DNA of 64,000 bases from Allomyces arbusculus (lineage: Eukaryota > Blastocladiomycota > Blastocladiomycetes > Blastocladiales > Blastocladiaceae): contig JADHYV010000083.1 of the NCBI GenBank assembly GCA_027604705.1, positions 1 through 64,000 of the forward strand. The letters are read 5' to 3'. Position 1 is the first letter of the stretch, and every line of letters begins with the position of its first letter. Position numbers and translations under genes: made by a program. Shown here one piece after another: positions 10,704 to 23,110 of this stretch. The notes beneath the pieces were generated by a model that ran no database searches, was not told the origin of the DNA, and saw only the letters and a list, made by a program, of their open reading frames with translations.

Positions 10704-12367
10704 ATGTCCTCGAACATTGGTGCCGGTGGCCTGCTCCCCGGCAAAGTCGCTGTGGTCAAACCCGGTCTCGCATTGTGGAAACGCGTGCTGATCGGGCTCG
10801 TCGCGCTCGTCGCGCTCGCGGCCGCGACCATCGCGATCCTGCACGCAGCCAACGTCGACATGCCGTTCTGGCATGCGCGGAAAGCCGACGCCGACTCGGG
10901 CTCTGCGACGCCCACGGCGACCAACACGGGCGACGCGTCGGCCACGTCGACAAGTACGACGACGACGACCGCGACCCCGACGCCGACGGCAACGCCCGTT
11001 ACGCCCCCCGAGAACGGCGTTCTGTTTGGCGCACATATCTGGGGCGACGGCATCGATTGGGCGCCCAAGTCGCCCGAGGAGTGGAATGGATTGGCGGGTA
11101 CGTTATGCTGTGGCGTGTCAGAGGAGGGATGGCGCGCTTGCCCGGCCGCAATGGCGCTTCGGTGGTTAGGATGGCGCTTGCCGCTCCTGAGCACCGGTTC
11201 ACGAAACCGCAGCTGACCACGTTCCCATCGGTATTAATCATAGGCCGCCAGGGCGCCGGGTTCGGCGCGTTCGTCTACGTCGACACCGAGACCGGGCTCA
11301 AGGACCCGTCCTCGGTTCTCGGCTACGCCGACAAGGTCAAAGCCGTGAACGGCTTTCTGATGCTGACCGTGGAGCCGATGGTGGGCGGGCTCGACATGAT
11401 GACCGACGCCGTGATCAACAAGACCGTCGACATCCTCGCCGAAATCAATCTCAAGAAGTATGTCCCGATTTTGCTGCGGTTCGCGCACGAAATGAACGGC
11501 GCCTGGTACCTGTGGGGCCAAAAGCCCGTCAAGTACCGCGAGACCTGGATTCGGTTCGCAAAAGCCGTCAAGGCGCGCGCGCCCGCAACGAGTTTGGTGT
11601 TTAGTCCGAATACGCCCGTGGGTTACCCGTGGTCCGGCGGGACGGCGGCACCGAAGGGGTCCGCGGATTATCAGGCCATGGATACGAATGGCGACGGGGT
11701 CGTGGATGATAAGGACGATCCGTTTGGGCCGTATTTCCCGGGGGAGGAGGTACGCGGCGACGTTTTGGATCTTGTCCACCCACTCGCTGGATCAGAACGC
11801 TAACCACCGCATCAACTCTGTGATTGCTAGTGGGTCGACTGGATCTCGCTCTCGGTCTTCCATTTCGGCACCTATCCGTGGGGCACCAACACCTACCCGA
11901 ACGCCGACGACGTCTCCAAATTCCTCTTCAACAAGTGGTCAATTGTCGCGCTCGCTAAGCAGTACAAGAAGCCGTTTGGCGTGTTCGAGTGCGGCGCCGT
12001 CTATTACCCGCTCGGCAAGACGCCCGACACGACCTACTCGGCCGTCGCGCGCCGACTCGGGTCAACCGACTTGACCGCGGTCCAGGTGAACGCGGCGCTC
12101 AAGCGCGAGTGGTTCCGGCAACTGGTTGGCAACGACGCGCGCGCCCAGTCGAACGTGAAATTGGTCATGTGGTTCGAAGTGGCCAAGACGGAAGAGGGCG
12201 GACAGGTGCGCGATTTCACCATGTTCAGGGACCCGGAAGTCGCGCGCCAGTTTCGCGTTGATTTCGCGAATTATGCGTTGGTTGGGGCCCCAGGGAACGG
12301 CACGGCCGCGGGGAACGGGACCGTGGCGGCGGGGAACGCGACGGCGACGGCGGCGAGTAAGAGCTGA
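10704..12367 (+). CDS. GH26-like glycosidase, type II membrane protein (copy A)
   Basis: Three exons, 10704-11097, 11244-11749 and 11831-12367, give 478 residues; the introns are 146 and 81 bp. A short basic cytosolic N-terminus is followed by one membrane helix (about residues 28-50) and a Ser/Thr/Pro linker, then the catalytic domain. Family GH26 (beta-mannanases and relatives) is suggested by RFAHEMNGAWY, where Glu214 would be the acid/base. GVFECG places Glu353 as the candidate nucleophile, and MWFEVAK follows near the end. A calcium-loop-like motif, DTNGDGVVDDKD, interrupts the fold after YPWSGG. The product is probably surface or cell-wall directed. A related gene lies inverted at 19536-21424 and shares both intron positions. 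Substrate specificity cannot be read from the sequence. Confidence 0.75.
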
Positions 12368-14741
12368 GGGGGTGAAGTTGGGTGGAGAAGGATGGGGGGG
12401 AGGAGAGGGCGTGTTTTGAAACATTTGCATTGGTATTGCGCGTATAATACACATGACTCCGTTTTGCATCGCTGGCACAACGGCGTGGACAATGTGGGAG
12501 AGAAATTTCGACTAGGATCGCGCCCTGATGTGAGCGCGACGCCTCGAGTAAGAGCGTGGTGCGGCCAGATTGCCGGCCTGGTAACGGCGCACCTCCTTCA
12601 AGCGGAAGACCAAGACGTTTCGCGGCCAAGGGATTAGATCTAAAGAGGATGAGGCCCAACCACCACGTATTGTCGCATCCCTCAACGATTCCAAAGTGAC
12701 CGAGATCGGTATCATCATGGGGAATCCAGGGTCGACGACCACGCACGTAGATGCGCGTGTCGGCCAGTGTGGCCGATGGGACGAGACATGCGTCGTGCAC
12801 ACGAATCGTTCCACCATGGCATCTCCCGCGAGGAAGCCGCTCGCGTTCCCAGGTTCAGCGTCGTGCTGCCGCGCCCGCGTGGGTCATCTCCGCCATCCAG
12901 CACGAATGATTGTATGCAAGGGAGCGCGGGGAGTGGTCTGCACCTCGGCTGCCGTCACCGACAGAAGGAGACTGAAGGAGGGAGGCTGGACGATCACGCC
13001 ACTGTTGAGCGCGTCGCGCCAGTTTGGAATGACGATGCGCGGCGAATGCATGGCTCCAAACGGCACCAGACCAGACGCTTCCAACTGGCGCGCACCGCGG
13101 TACACACACGCGTCGTCGCTCTCCATGGACTGGTCCCTGCACGACCGGAACTCGCTCGCGCTGTCAAGCGGCTCGGGTCGCACAATACGCGCGCGCACAC
13201 GTTCTCGCGTCGCGATGCAACAGATTGTCGCGCCGCCTGCTGCGCAGCTACATGCGCGCGCGTGCAGACGCCCGGATTCGGCACGAGAGAGTGCGCGCCG
13301 CCTCTGGCAGATCACAGGAGTGCGAACACATTGACCATCCAACTCGGCAAAAATGATCGCGCGATTCCCTCGTCGATTATACCTGCCCATCACCGCCCAG
13401 TCGATGGGATGGCAGGGCGGTGAAGACTGGTGCAACTGCAAGCGAAACGAGTCACGATGGTGGCGTGTGAGCCGGTGTGGAGGAAGTCGCGAAATGACGC
13501 CGCGGTGCGGTCTCAGCGCGCCACGCCTAGGCGACCGTGGAAGATCTTGACCGGGGCGGGCGGGGCCGTGCACGCGCTGCGCTGCGGCGAGCATGTGTCG
13601 GGCGATGCCAACCGCCGCGGATCACATGTTGCAGTGTTGCAGCGGGAGGGCACAGGGGCCGCGTGAGTGCCCTCGCCTCGAAAAGGCGCTCATGCCGAGA
13701 CCGTTGGCGATCCGGATTCGGCGCGTGCTTGGTGCAGCCTGGTATCAATTTCGCTGTCGGGCACTGGAACTGTCGCTTCTGCGGCGGCAACTCGGTCGTG
13801 GGTTGCGCGCGTTGCCCATTGCGGCATCCATTGATCCGTTCGTTCGGCTGGCTGGCCGTCGACTTTCCACGGCGCCCGTGCGGCGCAACGGTGGGCCGGC
13901 CGTGGTGGCGACACGGCAGGGCCATGGCGCAGACCGACCGCAGGGCGACTGAGCACGACCAGCGCGCATGGCAACCCGTTCGGTCGCACTGCGGCAGATT
14001 GCACAGAGTGACGTGGCGCGGCAACCACACCTCGGCGATCGCGCTGGCAGCGTTGGCGACGAAGGCGAGAGGGGCCCGGCGATGCGACTGGGCCAGGCGG
14101 GGCACGCCTTGGCATGTGACCGCCGTGGCTCCGATCGCCGAATTGAGTTTTCGTTTGCGGGGAGGCGCGCAACTGAGCGATGGAGACGCAACGCCGCGCA
14201 ACCATGACCAACCTCGACTGACACGACCGCGCGCTACCACCCGGCGCCGGCACGACGACGACGAGCGAACGTGGGACGTGCGGGGGGGTGGCACGCGCAG
14301 GGCCGGTCGGCGAGGCCGTCGGTGCAGCGCCGGTCCAGGGCGCGCACGCTCTCTCTCTCGGCTCGTCGAGTCTCCCAGCCGTGCAACGATCGTAGTTTGC
14401 TGCTTGGCGGCGTCGCTTCTGTCCGCCCCCCCCTTGCCCCCCGCTCCACCGACGCGCCCGCGGTTCGCACGCGCGACGCTCCAGCATCCGCCTGTCGCCC
14501 AGCGCCCTTCCGCCCGACGACGACGGCGGCCGTGAAGCGCGCGCGACCCCACCGACGCTTCGCAGCCCTGCCCGTGCGCCCTGCCCACGAGCGCACGAGC
14601 CGCGCGCACCACCGATCCATCGCAGCACGGCAGCTCCACCCCACTCCAGACCCCGCCCTCGCCTCGCTCGCACGCAAGCGTCGGCTGCCTCGTCGACCCT
14701 GACCGCGACCCGGACGGGGGCCCCCTTGCGCGCGCGCGCCC
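12368..14741. other. Intergenic 2.4 kb with unexplained minus-strand open frames
   Basis: On the minus strand, frames around 13594-12884 and 12800-12500 have locally coding-like composition (for example RIYVRGRRPWIPHDD and GVIVQPPSFSLLL). I could neither join them with convincing introns nor recognise a family. They may be a divergent gene, a relic, or chance in GC-rich DNA. The right half is upstream DNA of the zinc-finger gene and holds only shadows. Confidence 0.3.
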
Positions 14742-17550
14742 ATGTGGCCCTCACCCGCTGCTGCCGCTGCTGCTCAGGCGGGCTTCCACGCGCGCCCACC
14801 CACCACCACCTCCTCCTCCTCGGCCGCCCAGCCGCCCAGCAGCAGCAATACCAACAGCAGCAGCAAGCCCATGGACCCACACCCGCCACGGTCCGGCACC
14901 GACAGTGCCCCGCCGCACGTGGCTCTGCCGCCGCCGCACATGCTCGCCGCCATGATGATGCCGCCGCCCGCGCACATGCCGCGGTCGACGACCGCTGCTG
15001 GCCTGCCCCTGCTCTCGACAACCGCGACGACGGCACCCATGTCGATGTCGATGCCCACGACGGCCGTCGGCAGTGCTGCCGCTGCCGCCATGGCCGAATG
15101 GACGAGTTTCGGGCTCACCGACGCCGGGTCCAGTTCCCCGCCCGCGGCGGGCGCGCCCATGTCGCCGTCCTCGCCCGACGCGTTGCTCTACCCGCTGCCC
15201 GTGTCTTCGTCCTCGCCGTCGCCGTCCTCGGCCACGTCCACGACCCGCGCACCGCCCACGTCAAGTTCGACCGTGATGCCGACGCCGTTCACCCCGCTCG
15301 TGCACGACCTCGCCGAAGCCTCGCTCGAGTCGCCCGATATGGCGGCACTCGCCAGCCCGCCGGCCGCGCTCGCCGACGTGGCGCTCGTCTCGCCCGCACT
15401 CAACGATGCACCTGACTTGAGTCGTGACGAGCTGCCGGTCCCTGCCATTCTGGCTGCGCCCGCGCCCGTGGCCGTGACCACGCTCCGCGAAAGCGTTGCG
15501 GACAGGGCGGTCCCGACCTCGGCCGACATGGGTGCGGACGACCGCGAGTTCCGTCCGCAACCGAGCGGTGCCGACGATGGCGAGGACGGTAGCGACGACG
15601 ACGGCGGCAAGTTTGGCGACGGCGCGTTTGAACGCAGCACGCGGCGTCGCACGCGTCGCGCGTCGGCCAATGGCAGTCCCGAGGCGCACGTCGAGTCGGG
15701 ACCTGCCGCGACTACGACTGGATCAGTGTCGGGGAGCGGCAGTTCAGCGGGTGGCACGACTTCGACGGCGACGACCGGGACGACGCGCACGACGGGGTCG
15801 CGCCGCAACCGTGAGAAGCGGCACATGTGCACGCACGACGGGTGCGGCAAGTCGTTTTCGTCAACGTACGTTTCGCTGGGAGTTGGCCTTTGATGGTGTG
15901 GTTGATGGCATGAACTCTGACGCGCGTCGTACGTGTTTCCGTGTTTGTGTGTTTGTAGCGGCCATCTTCACCGCCACCAGAAATCGGTGCACGCAACCGA
16001 GAAGCCCTTCTCCTGCAACTTCCCCGGGTGCACGGCCCAGTTCGCGCGCAACGATAATCGGTTGCAGCACGTACATATTTTCCGATTTCCACTCACTCGC
16101 GAAAGCGATTTGCAAGCTGACCGTTTCGTTCGCTTTTTTTGTGTAGTACCGCACGCACTTCGCGCCGCGCCGGTCATTCAAAAACGCCGGCCTGCCGAAA
16201 ATCCCGCCGCTGCCAGACCCGGCCTATGTCTCCAAAACGCCGCGCCGCGGGCGGCAGCTGTCCGGCCGCGTCCTCTACCCGCCGCCGTCCACTGACCAAT
16301 CCACCCCCACCCCCACTGCCGGCGGGCCCGCTGCAGCGTCACCCGCAACTTCGTCCACCCCGGCATCTCCCGCCATCAACGGCGACAACGCCGGGTTCCC
16401 GGACCACGACCATCCCCACCACCACGCGCCGCCGCACCCTGCGGCGTCGCACGACGCGGACGACCGCGGACGCCGCGACGACCCCTACCCGGCGCCACAC
16501 GGGTACGTCCCGCCACCGCACTACCCACCCCCACCGCCGCGGCACGGACACGCGCCGCACGCGCCCTCGCCACACACGCCCTACCCGCCGTACTTCTCCG
16601 ACGCCGACCAGGCGGCGGCTGCCGCGGTCTTGATGCGCGTCGGCGCGTACCGCGCGGCTGCCGCGGCCGCGGGGGCGTTCCCGCCACCGCCGCCACCACC
16701 GCAGCACCGGGCGGTGGGGCCGTATCACGACGTCGCCGACCCGATGTGTTACCCGCGCGCCGCCAACGGCGGTGCGGGGGAGCACGCGGACGCGGCGAAT
16801 GGGGACGCCGGGTCGAGTTCCGTCCCGCCACCGCCGCCGCAGTCGTCCTCGTCACCGCAGTCCGCAGCGGCAGCAGCGGCAGCCGCACGGTCGACCAAGC
16901 GCCGCCGTGTCGGCCCGTTGCCGCTGAGCGCCCCGCCGCCGAGTCTGTTCCCGGACGTCCCGGCGCACGACGACCCCCCCCACCACCACCACCACCACGA
17001 GTCCAAGCAGCCCGATGACCTCGCGGGCTCCGCCCCGCCACGCGGGTCCGCGACCCCGCACGTGCGCGACGACGCGCGGTACCCGAACGCAAACCCCTCC
17101 GCCGCTGCGCGGGACTTCTACCCGCCCCCACCGCCGCCCTCCGGACCGCCGCACATGCACCCGGCGGCCGCAGCGGCGGCGGCTGCGGTTGCGGCCGCCG
17201 TGACTGGCATGTACCCGGCGTACGACTGGCATCCGGGGCGGTACTGGCCGCCACCTCCGCCACCACCGCACGCGCCGCCGGCCCAAAGGGTGGAGGACGG
17301 TGGGCCGAGATCGGCAGCAGCGGCGGCCGCGGCCGCGGCCGCGTGGTACTCGCAGTACCCGCCGCGGTACCACCCGTACGCGAATGCGGCGGCCGCGGCG
17401 GCTGCGGCGGTGGCCGCACTGAGCGGGAACGGGAGTGGGAGTGGGGGGTGGAGAGGGAGTGGGGCAGGAGGAGAGCAAGGGGAACGAGGGACGGAGAGGG
17501 GAGGTGCAGAAGGGACGCCCGCGGCGCCGGGGACGCCGAGGGCAGAGTGA
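14742..17550 (+). CDS. Two-finger C2H2 transcription factor, Nrg1-like fingers
   Basis: Three exons, 14742-15865, 15959-16070 and 16147-17550, give 879 residues; the introns are 93 and 76 bp and both fall inside the finger region. Finger 1 is C-x4-C-x12-H-x4-H and reads CGKSFSSTGHLHRH. Finger 2 is C-x4-C-x12-H-x3-H with ARNDNRLQHYRTH, which resembles the second finger of yeast Nrg1/Nrg2 (SRxDNxxQHYRTH). The fingers sit near residues 360-415. Before them lie Ser/Ala/Pro-rich and acidic stretches; after them comes a 460-residue tail of Pro, His and poly-Ala runs. A nuclear regulator is likely, but whether it represses glucose-type genes as Nrg1 does is inference. It lies between the two GH26-like genes. 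Confidence 0.75.
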
Positions 17551-19535
17551 GGAAAGGAGAGGAGGGGATGAGGTAATGGAAGGAAGTTTTTTTTGCTGTA
17601 CCTTGTCGTCGGAAACGTGCCGCGGGAGGGACTGCTTGGCGCGTGCTTTGTTTGCTTGCATGCACCCACCACCTTCGCTGATTCGGGTGCGCGCGCACTG
17701 GTCGACGCGTCCATCGCTGACGCGAGCGCGCAGTGGCCCGGCTGACGTCGAGCCGGCGGTGCCAGCACTGGACGACGGGAACGAGGTTGGTCTGGCTTGC
17801 CCGCGCTATATGCGTGGTGCCCGGACTGCGGGCTTCGCTGCCAATGCCACTGAATGGGCGTGGCGGATTTACCAGAGGCGCCCCTTCACAGGCAATGTTT
17901 GACTTCATTGCGAAGAGCGTGCGCCGCCGTCGTGGGCTCCAGAAATGACGAGCCTTTCCATTAAACGAGCACTTTGAATTCCATGGCTATCAACGCTCGT
18001 AGTCACTAGCGCTTGGATGTACCTATACTCTCGTGCTGGTTTTGGGTGCTTGGGGTCGCCGCGTTGGCTAGAACAAATTGGGTGTTGTGTCAGGCAGAGT
18101 GGACACGCAATATGCATTTCCAGGAGAAAGAAATGGTCATGAACACCGAGACCGAGCAGTGGAGTGATGGGCAGGAAAGCGATCAAGATATGTGTTTGTG
18201 CCTTTCTTGCTGTGAGCGCATCCATGGTAGGCGTTGATTGACGGCTGAAAGGATTGGAAACCACGTAATCAGATTCGCACTGAGGACATGATGCGTCTTC
18301 GTTATCTTGAGAACAGCGTCAACATCGCGAAACCACCAGCGCTGGTTACCAGATGTCCGCACACGACGTGTTCCGAGTTATTTTCATCATGACTGGACAG
18401 GTTGCTCCAGTCAACAGCGATCGCTCAAAACGCTTTGGAACCAGCCGAAATTCAGCTATAGTGTCATATTTTAGTATACGAGTTCTCGTCTCATTAGAAG
18501 CGGTGAAGAGTATGCACGGCGACGTCCAAAGAGGAAGCGATGAGTGCTGTTTGTTGTTTAAGTGGTGCGACAACCATTGTGGACGACTTACCCCTCGCAG
18601 TTGGCCAAACCATCCTCCCCGACCGTCCGCATGCACCTCATAAACTTAGAACGTCTCCAGCGAAGCCTTGCCCTCCTCGCTTGATAAGATCGCACGGTGA
18701 TGCCTTTGATGCATAAGAACCGTGTTCAATATCCAGTAACAACAACCATCCTGCTTATCCCATCACAATCCCCAGCAGTTCTTGGACTCATCAAATGCTG
18801 ATGGACAAAACCCAACACACAATTTCTTGTCTCGTGCTGGCTGCCCGCGTGAATCCAGCCAATTGGGGAACATGGCCAGACCCACTTCCTTGCTGCACAT
18901 TCGTGAATTATCACGGCGGGCACAATTGATCAAATCCAATGGCTTGCTCCCTGGGGCGGGGACGTCCATTGAACGTTGTTTAAGCCGCGCCAAGGCAACG
19001 AGCCAGTGCCACTTGTGGACATCGAGCTAGTACTGGATGTTCCAGATGGGTCAGATAGTTGTTGATTGGACTCCACCAGGCCAAACGAACCGGGTTCTTG
19101 TCAATGTACTGTTGGCCGTGCGCTGTAATGGACGGAGAGCTGATTTCTTTGTCGAGACCAGCAATAATGCCATTGATCTTCCCCTGTTCATGGTGCCAGT
19201 CCACGGCCGCACTAAGGCGATGAGCAGCTGATTGTGGTCAAAACCGATAAGAAGACTGTCCACCGTTTTAGAATCAATAGGTGTTGCCTTTCCGCTGTGT
19301 TCTCTTCCACAACCGCGGTCAGCTGATAGTTTTCAAACGGAGGAGGCAATGGAAGAGCGCAATGGATTATGTTCAAACGAAAGCAGAACTTTAGGGCACA
19401 TCTATTTCATGTCGCAAAAAAAAAAAAAAAACAATGAACCATACGGAAAGGTACATCACAGCACTCGCTTCGCACCACAAAACACGGAATTCGCAAATCT
19501 GCACGGATGCGCATCATCGTCGCAGCGCTCCCTGA
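17551..19535. other. Intergenic 2 kb, lower GC, possible relics
   Basis: Base composition drops from about 18.0 to 19.5 kb compared with the flanking genes. Minus-strand frames at 19263-19051, 19204-18980 and 18993-18763 look coding-like by composition but belong to no family I know and are not joined by obvious introns. A frame at 18264-17905 minus is hydrophobic. A poly-A run of 16 lies at 19416-19431. No gene is called. Confidence 0.35.
19416..19431. repeat. Poly-A run of 16
   Basis: An uninterrupted A run downstream of the second GH26-like gene's stop. No retroposon body or target-site duplication was recognised next to it. Confidence 0.8.
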
Positions 19536-21424
19536 CTACCCACCGAGTGCGAGCGCGTAGGACCCGAGGTCGCCCTTGACGCGCGCGGCTACATCGCCAT
19601 CCCTCGTCAGCGCAAAGTCGCGGACGAGCCCGCCCTCTTCAGTCTTGAGCACCTCGAACCACATGAGCAGTGCGATCTTGGACCGCGCGCGCTGCGCCGA
19701 GTCGAGCAGGAGCTTGAGCCACGCGCGCTTGATCGCCGCGTCAATTGCCGTCGCCGGCACATTGGCCGGTGCCGGTGCCGGGTCGGCCGTGGGCGTGGGC
19801 GTCGCTGGCTTGGTAGGCTCGCCCGGCTTGGCCGGCTCCACGACAATCGGTGTCGGCTTGGACGAATCCGCCTTGGTCGACGTCGTCTTGGTGCTGCTGG
19901 GTTTAGCGGGCGGATCCGGATTGGTGCCGTTGGTCGACACTTGCCGCTTGCGCAGTTGTGCGGCAACGGCCGACTTGGTGCCAGCCGGCGTGTTGCCCTT
20001 GGGGTAGTACGAAGCGCCGCCTTCAAAGACACCAAAGGGCTTGTTGTACTTGTTCGCGAATGCAACAATCGAGCCTTGCCGGTTGAACAGGAAATTGTCG
20101 GCCATTTCGGACGTCGGGAGCTCGTTGTTGCCCCACGTGTTGCCGTACCAAAACGCCGACACGCCGATCCAGTCGACCCACTAGAAGCGGCAGCAATGAT
20201 CAGGTCAGTTGCGGCAACGGCAGAAACGATTGAGGGTGAAGAGGCACGTACGTCGGACCCCGGGTAGTACGGCAGGAACGGATCGTCGAGCGCATTGACG
20301 GTGCCGTCGCCATTGGTGTCCATGGCGCGGTAGTCGGCCGAGCCGGGCTTGGCGCCAAACGACCCGGACCACGGGTATCCCAAAGGTGCGTTGGGAGCCC
20401 ACACGAGCGTCGTCGACGGCGCCTTGGCACGAACAGCCTTGGCGAACCGGATCCACGTCGACTTGTACTTGTCGGGCTGTTGCGACCACGAGTACCAGAT
20501 GCCTATCGTGTGAGACGCAGGAGTTGGTCAGCGTCGGGGTGGTCGTTGCGTGGCGAGGCTGGAATCACGTGCGCACCGTTCATTTCGTGCGCGAACCGCA
20601 CAAACAACGGCAGCCCGTACTTGGTGTTGATGGTCTGCAGGAGCTCGGCGATCTTGTCGTTGACAGAGTCGGTCATCATGTCAAGGCCGCCGGGCGTCGG
20701 CTCGACGGTCAGCATCATGAACGTGGCCTTGGCCGCACGCACTTGTTCAGCGTGCTTGAGGATCGCGTCCGGGTCGCGCAGGCCCGAGTTGGCATCGACA
20801 TAGACAAATGCGGAGAAGCCCGACGCCGTGATACCTATTGATTTGCATGCTGGTCAGGACTTGACCCATGATCCACAGCGAATTCAGAGAAAATAAGCGC
20901 AACGAACCGAGCTTCGAATTAAATTCACTCGGCGACGGCGGGAACCAGTCGGCGCCGTCCCCCCACACGTGAGCACCAAAGTAGACGCCCTTGGACGACG
21001 GCATGATGGGCGTCGGACTCGGCGGGACCACAGTCGTTGACGTGCTCGTTGTCGAGGTAGTATCGGCCGTACTTGAGCTCGTGTCCGTGGGGCCGGCCGT
21101 CGAGGTCGGTACGGTGCCCGCCTCGTCCTTGTTGACGGGCCAAAACGGCAACGATACTTTGGCAGCATGCAGGATCAAAATTGTCGCGCCGGCGAGCACG
21201 ACGAGCGCCGCGGTCGCAAGCGCGGCGCGCTTGATCCATAATGTCGATTTACCGGCCGCGGCGGCCGCGGATTTGGTCCCGGCCACGGTGGCCATGCTGG
21301 TGCGTGCAGTCGAAGCTTCAAGCCGGTGCGGGGTCGGCGCAGCAGGGTCGTCGGCGGGCGTCAGGGGCACCCACGAATATGCAGCGGCAGCACCAGCGGG
21401 GGCGGGCGTGCTGGAGTGGCCCAT
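19536..21424 (-). CDS. GH26-like glycosidase, type II membrane protein (copy B)
   Basis: Four exons, 21424-20908, 20834-20577, 20502-20252 and 20180-19536, give 556 residues; the introns are 73, 74 and 71 bp. The layout matches copy A: a cytosolic N-terminus, one membrane helix, a Ser/Thr linker, then the catalytic domain with RFAHEMNG (Glu256), the calcium-loop-like DTNGDGTVNALD, and GVFEGG (Glu395). Both candidate catalytic residues sit at the same offset from the shared introns as in copy A. Differences are an extra intron directly after HEMN and a Pro/Lys/Thr-rich insertion of about 70 residues after the nucleophile loop. The two genes are inverted paralogues about 7 kb apart. Confidence 0.75.
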
Positions 21425-21741
21425 GGTCGTGCTGCTCGTGCTTGCGTGCTGTGGGCTCAGTCGTTAATTTCGCCACACCACGCAAACTGGCAAATTTGCA
21501 CTGTTGTTCCTGCGCAGGCTGGCAGCGCTGCGGGCGGCGTCGCCTTGGTGGCCGTCGGCCTCGATTTGGCAAGCGCCGCTTGCGTCGAGGCGGAACCAGC
21601 AGAAGCCGGAAGCGTACGAGCGACGTCGCATCACGCAGATCCACGTCAGGGCCGCTTGCTGAGACAGCAACTTGCGCAGCCATGAGAAACACGATCGCAA
21701 ACTGTGCACACGCGCGATCACAACCAACCAGCACCACGGTC
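21425..21741. promoter_or_regulatory. Divergent promoter region GH26 copy B / IND1
   Basis: 317 bp lie between the two start codons. No TATA or other clear element is seen. An in-frame ATG for IND1 at 21682 would shorten the gap. Confidence 0.45.
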
Positions 21742-23110
21742 ATGACCAGCAACACAGTTAACGCACTTCGTGCAGTCCTTGTGCGATCGACGCGCGCGCT
21801 CTCGACGAGCACGCTCCACCGGCATGCGGGCTGGCACGCCGGACCCAAGGTTCAATGAGCGTCGCACCGTCAATCCCTGCCAGCCAAAAGTGCGACCACC
21901 AACACCGGCATGACGATGAACACTAGACGGGCCTTCCGGTCAACGACCCGCGGTTCAAGCCCAACGAGGCGCGCATGAAACAGGGTTTGCCGCAGCGCCG
22001 ACCAATCGACGGGGTCAAGCACATTGTCGCCGTGTCGTCGGGCAAGGGCGGCGTCGGCAAGTCGACAACGGCCGGTACGCTTCCCGCGCACCCGAATGGC
22101 AAATTTTGGGGTGGAGAAGCAGCATGCTGACGCGAGCATTCGCGTAGTCAACCTTGCGCTTGGACTCGCCAATCTCAAGCAGCGCGTCGGGATCCTCGAT
22201 GTTGATTTGTACGGGCCGTCGATCCCGAGGCTCATGAACCTGCGCGACACGACGCCCGAGCTCGATCCGCGTACGTGATCGTGACATCTCCGACAGTGCG
22301 CGACCAACTTTCTCACCAGCAGAACCAGAGAATCGTCTGATCCCCCTCTCCAACTACGGCGTGCAGTGTATGAGCATGGGGTTCTTGGTCAAGGAAGAGG
22401 ACCCGATCGTGTGGCGCGGTTTAATGGTTTGTTTTTTTTCTACTGGATTGCCTCTGGCATCCCTCGCAAACTGATGCGCCGACTCCCACCAGGTCATGAA
22501 AGCACTCGATCAGCTCCTGCGGCAAGTGGTCTGGGACAACGTTGACGTGCTGGTCGTCGATATGCCGCCAGGCACGGGCGACACGCAGCTCTCGCTGACG
22601 CAGCAAGTGCCGCTTTCGGGTATGTGTGCTCACGGATTCAAAGCAACCGCGCGGGGGTAGGTAGCTGACGCGGGCATGGGTCGTAGGTGCTGTGATTGTC
22701 TCGACGCCGCAGGATATTGCGCTGCTCGACGTGACCAAGGGCATTAACATGTTCAAGAAAGTCGAGGTTCCGGTACGACGTCGTCTCATATGCTCACCTT
22801 CGTCCGGCCAACCGCAATGTACTCACCCATCTTCGCCCATCATCTGTCGCAGATTCTCGGGCTCGTCGAGAACATGAGCCACTTCATCTGCCCCAACTGC
22901 CGGCACGAGTCTCACATTTTCGGTCACCCGACCAATCTCGATGACAAGGCGCGCGCACTGGGCATCGATGTGATTGGCCGGATCCCGCTCACCGAGCAGG
23001 TTTGCAAGCTGTCGGACGCGGGGAAACCTGTCGTCCTGGCTGCGCGCGACGGCGACGAGGCCAAGGCCTACATGGCACTCGCGGAATCGGTCTTGAATAA
23101 ACTACGCTGA
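21742..23110 (+). CDS. IND1: IND1/NUBPL, mitochondrial P-loop Fe-S factor for complex I
   Basis: Seven exons, 21742-21849, 21927-22074, 22148-22270, 22329-22426, 22493-22619, 22687-22772 and 22853-23110, give 315 residues; the introns are 58-80 bp. An Arg/Ser-rich start is followed by [16 protein letters not shown] (the deviant Walker A of Mrp/NBP35 ATPases), then DVDLYGPS and MPPGTGD. The C-x-x-C pair in FICPNCRH binds a 4Fe-4S cluster at the dimer interface. In Yarrowia and humans this protein delivers Fe-S clusters to respiratory complex I, and its presence fits NDUFA8 nearby. The start at 21742 gives the better targeting peptide; the in-frame ATG at 21682 is possible. Confidence 0.88.

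Noticed and set aside
13690-17908. Long Arg/Pro-rich frames antisense to and overlapping the zinc-finger gene
   Set aside because: GC-rich DNA leaves opposite frames open; they contain no domains and conflict with the spliced zinc-finger model.
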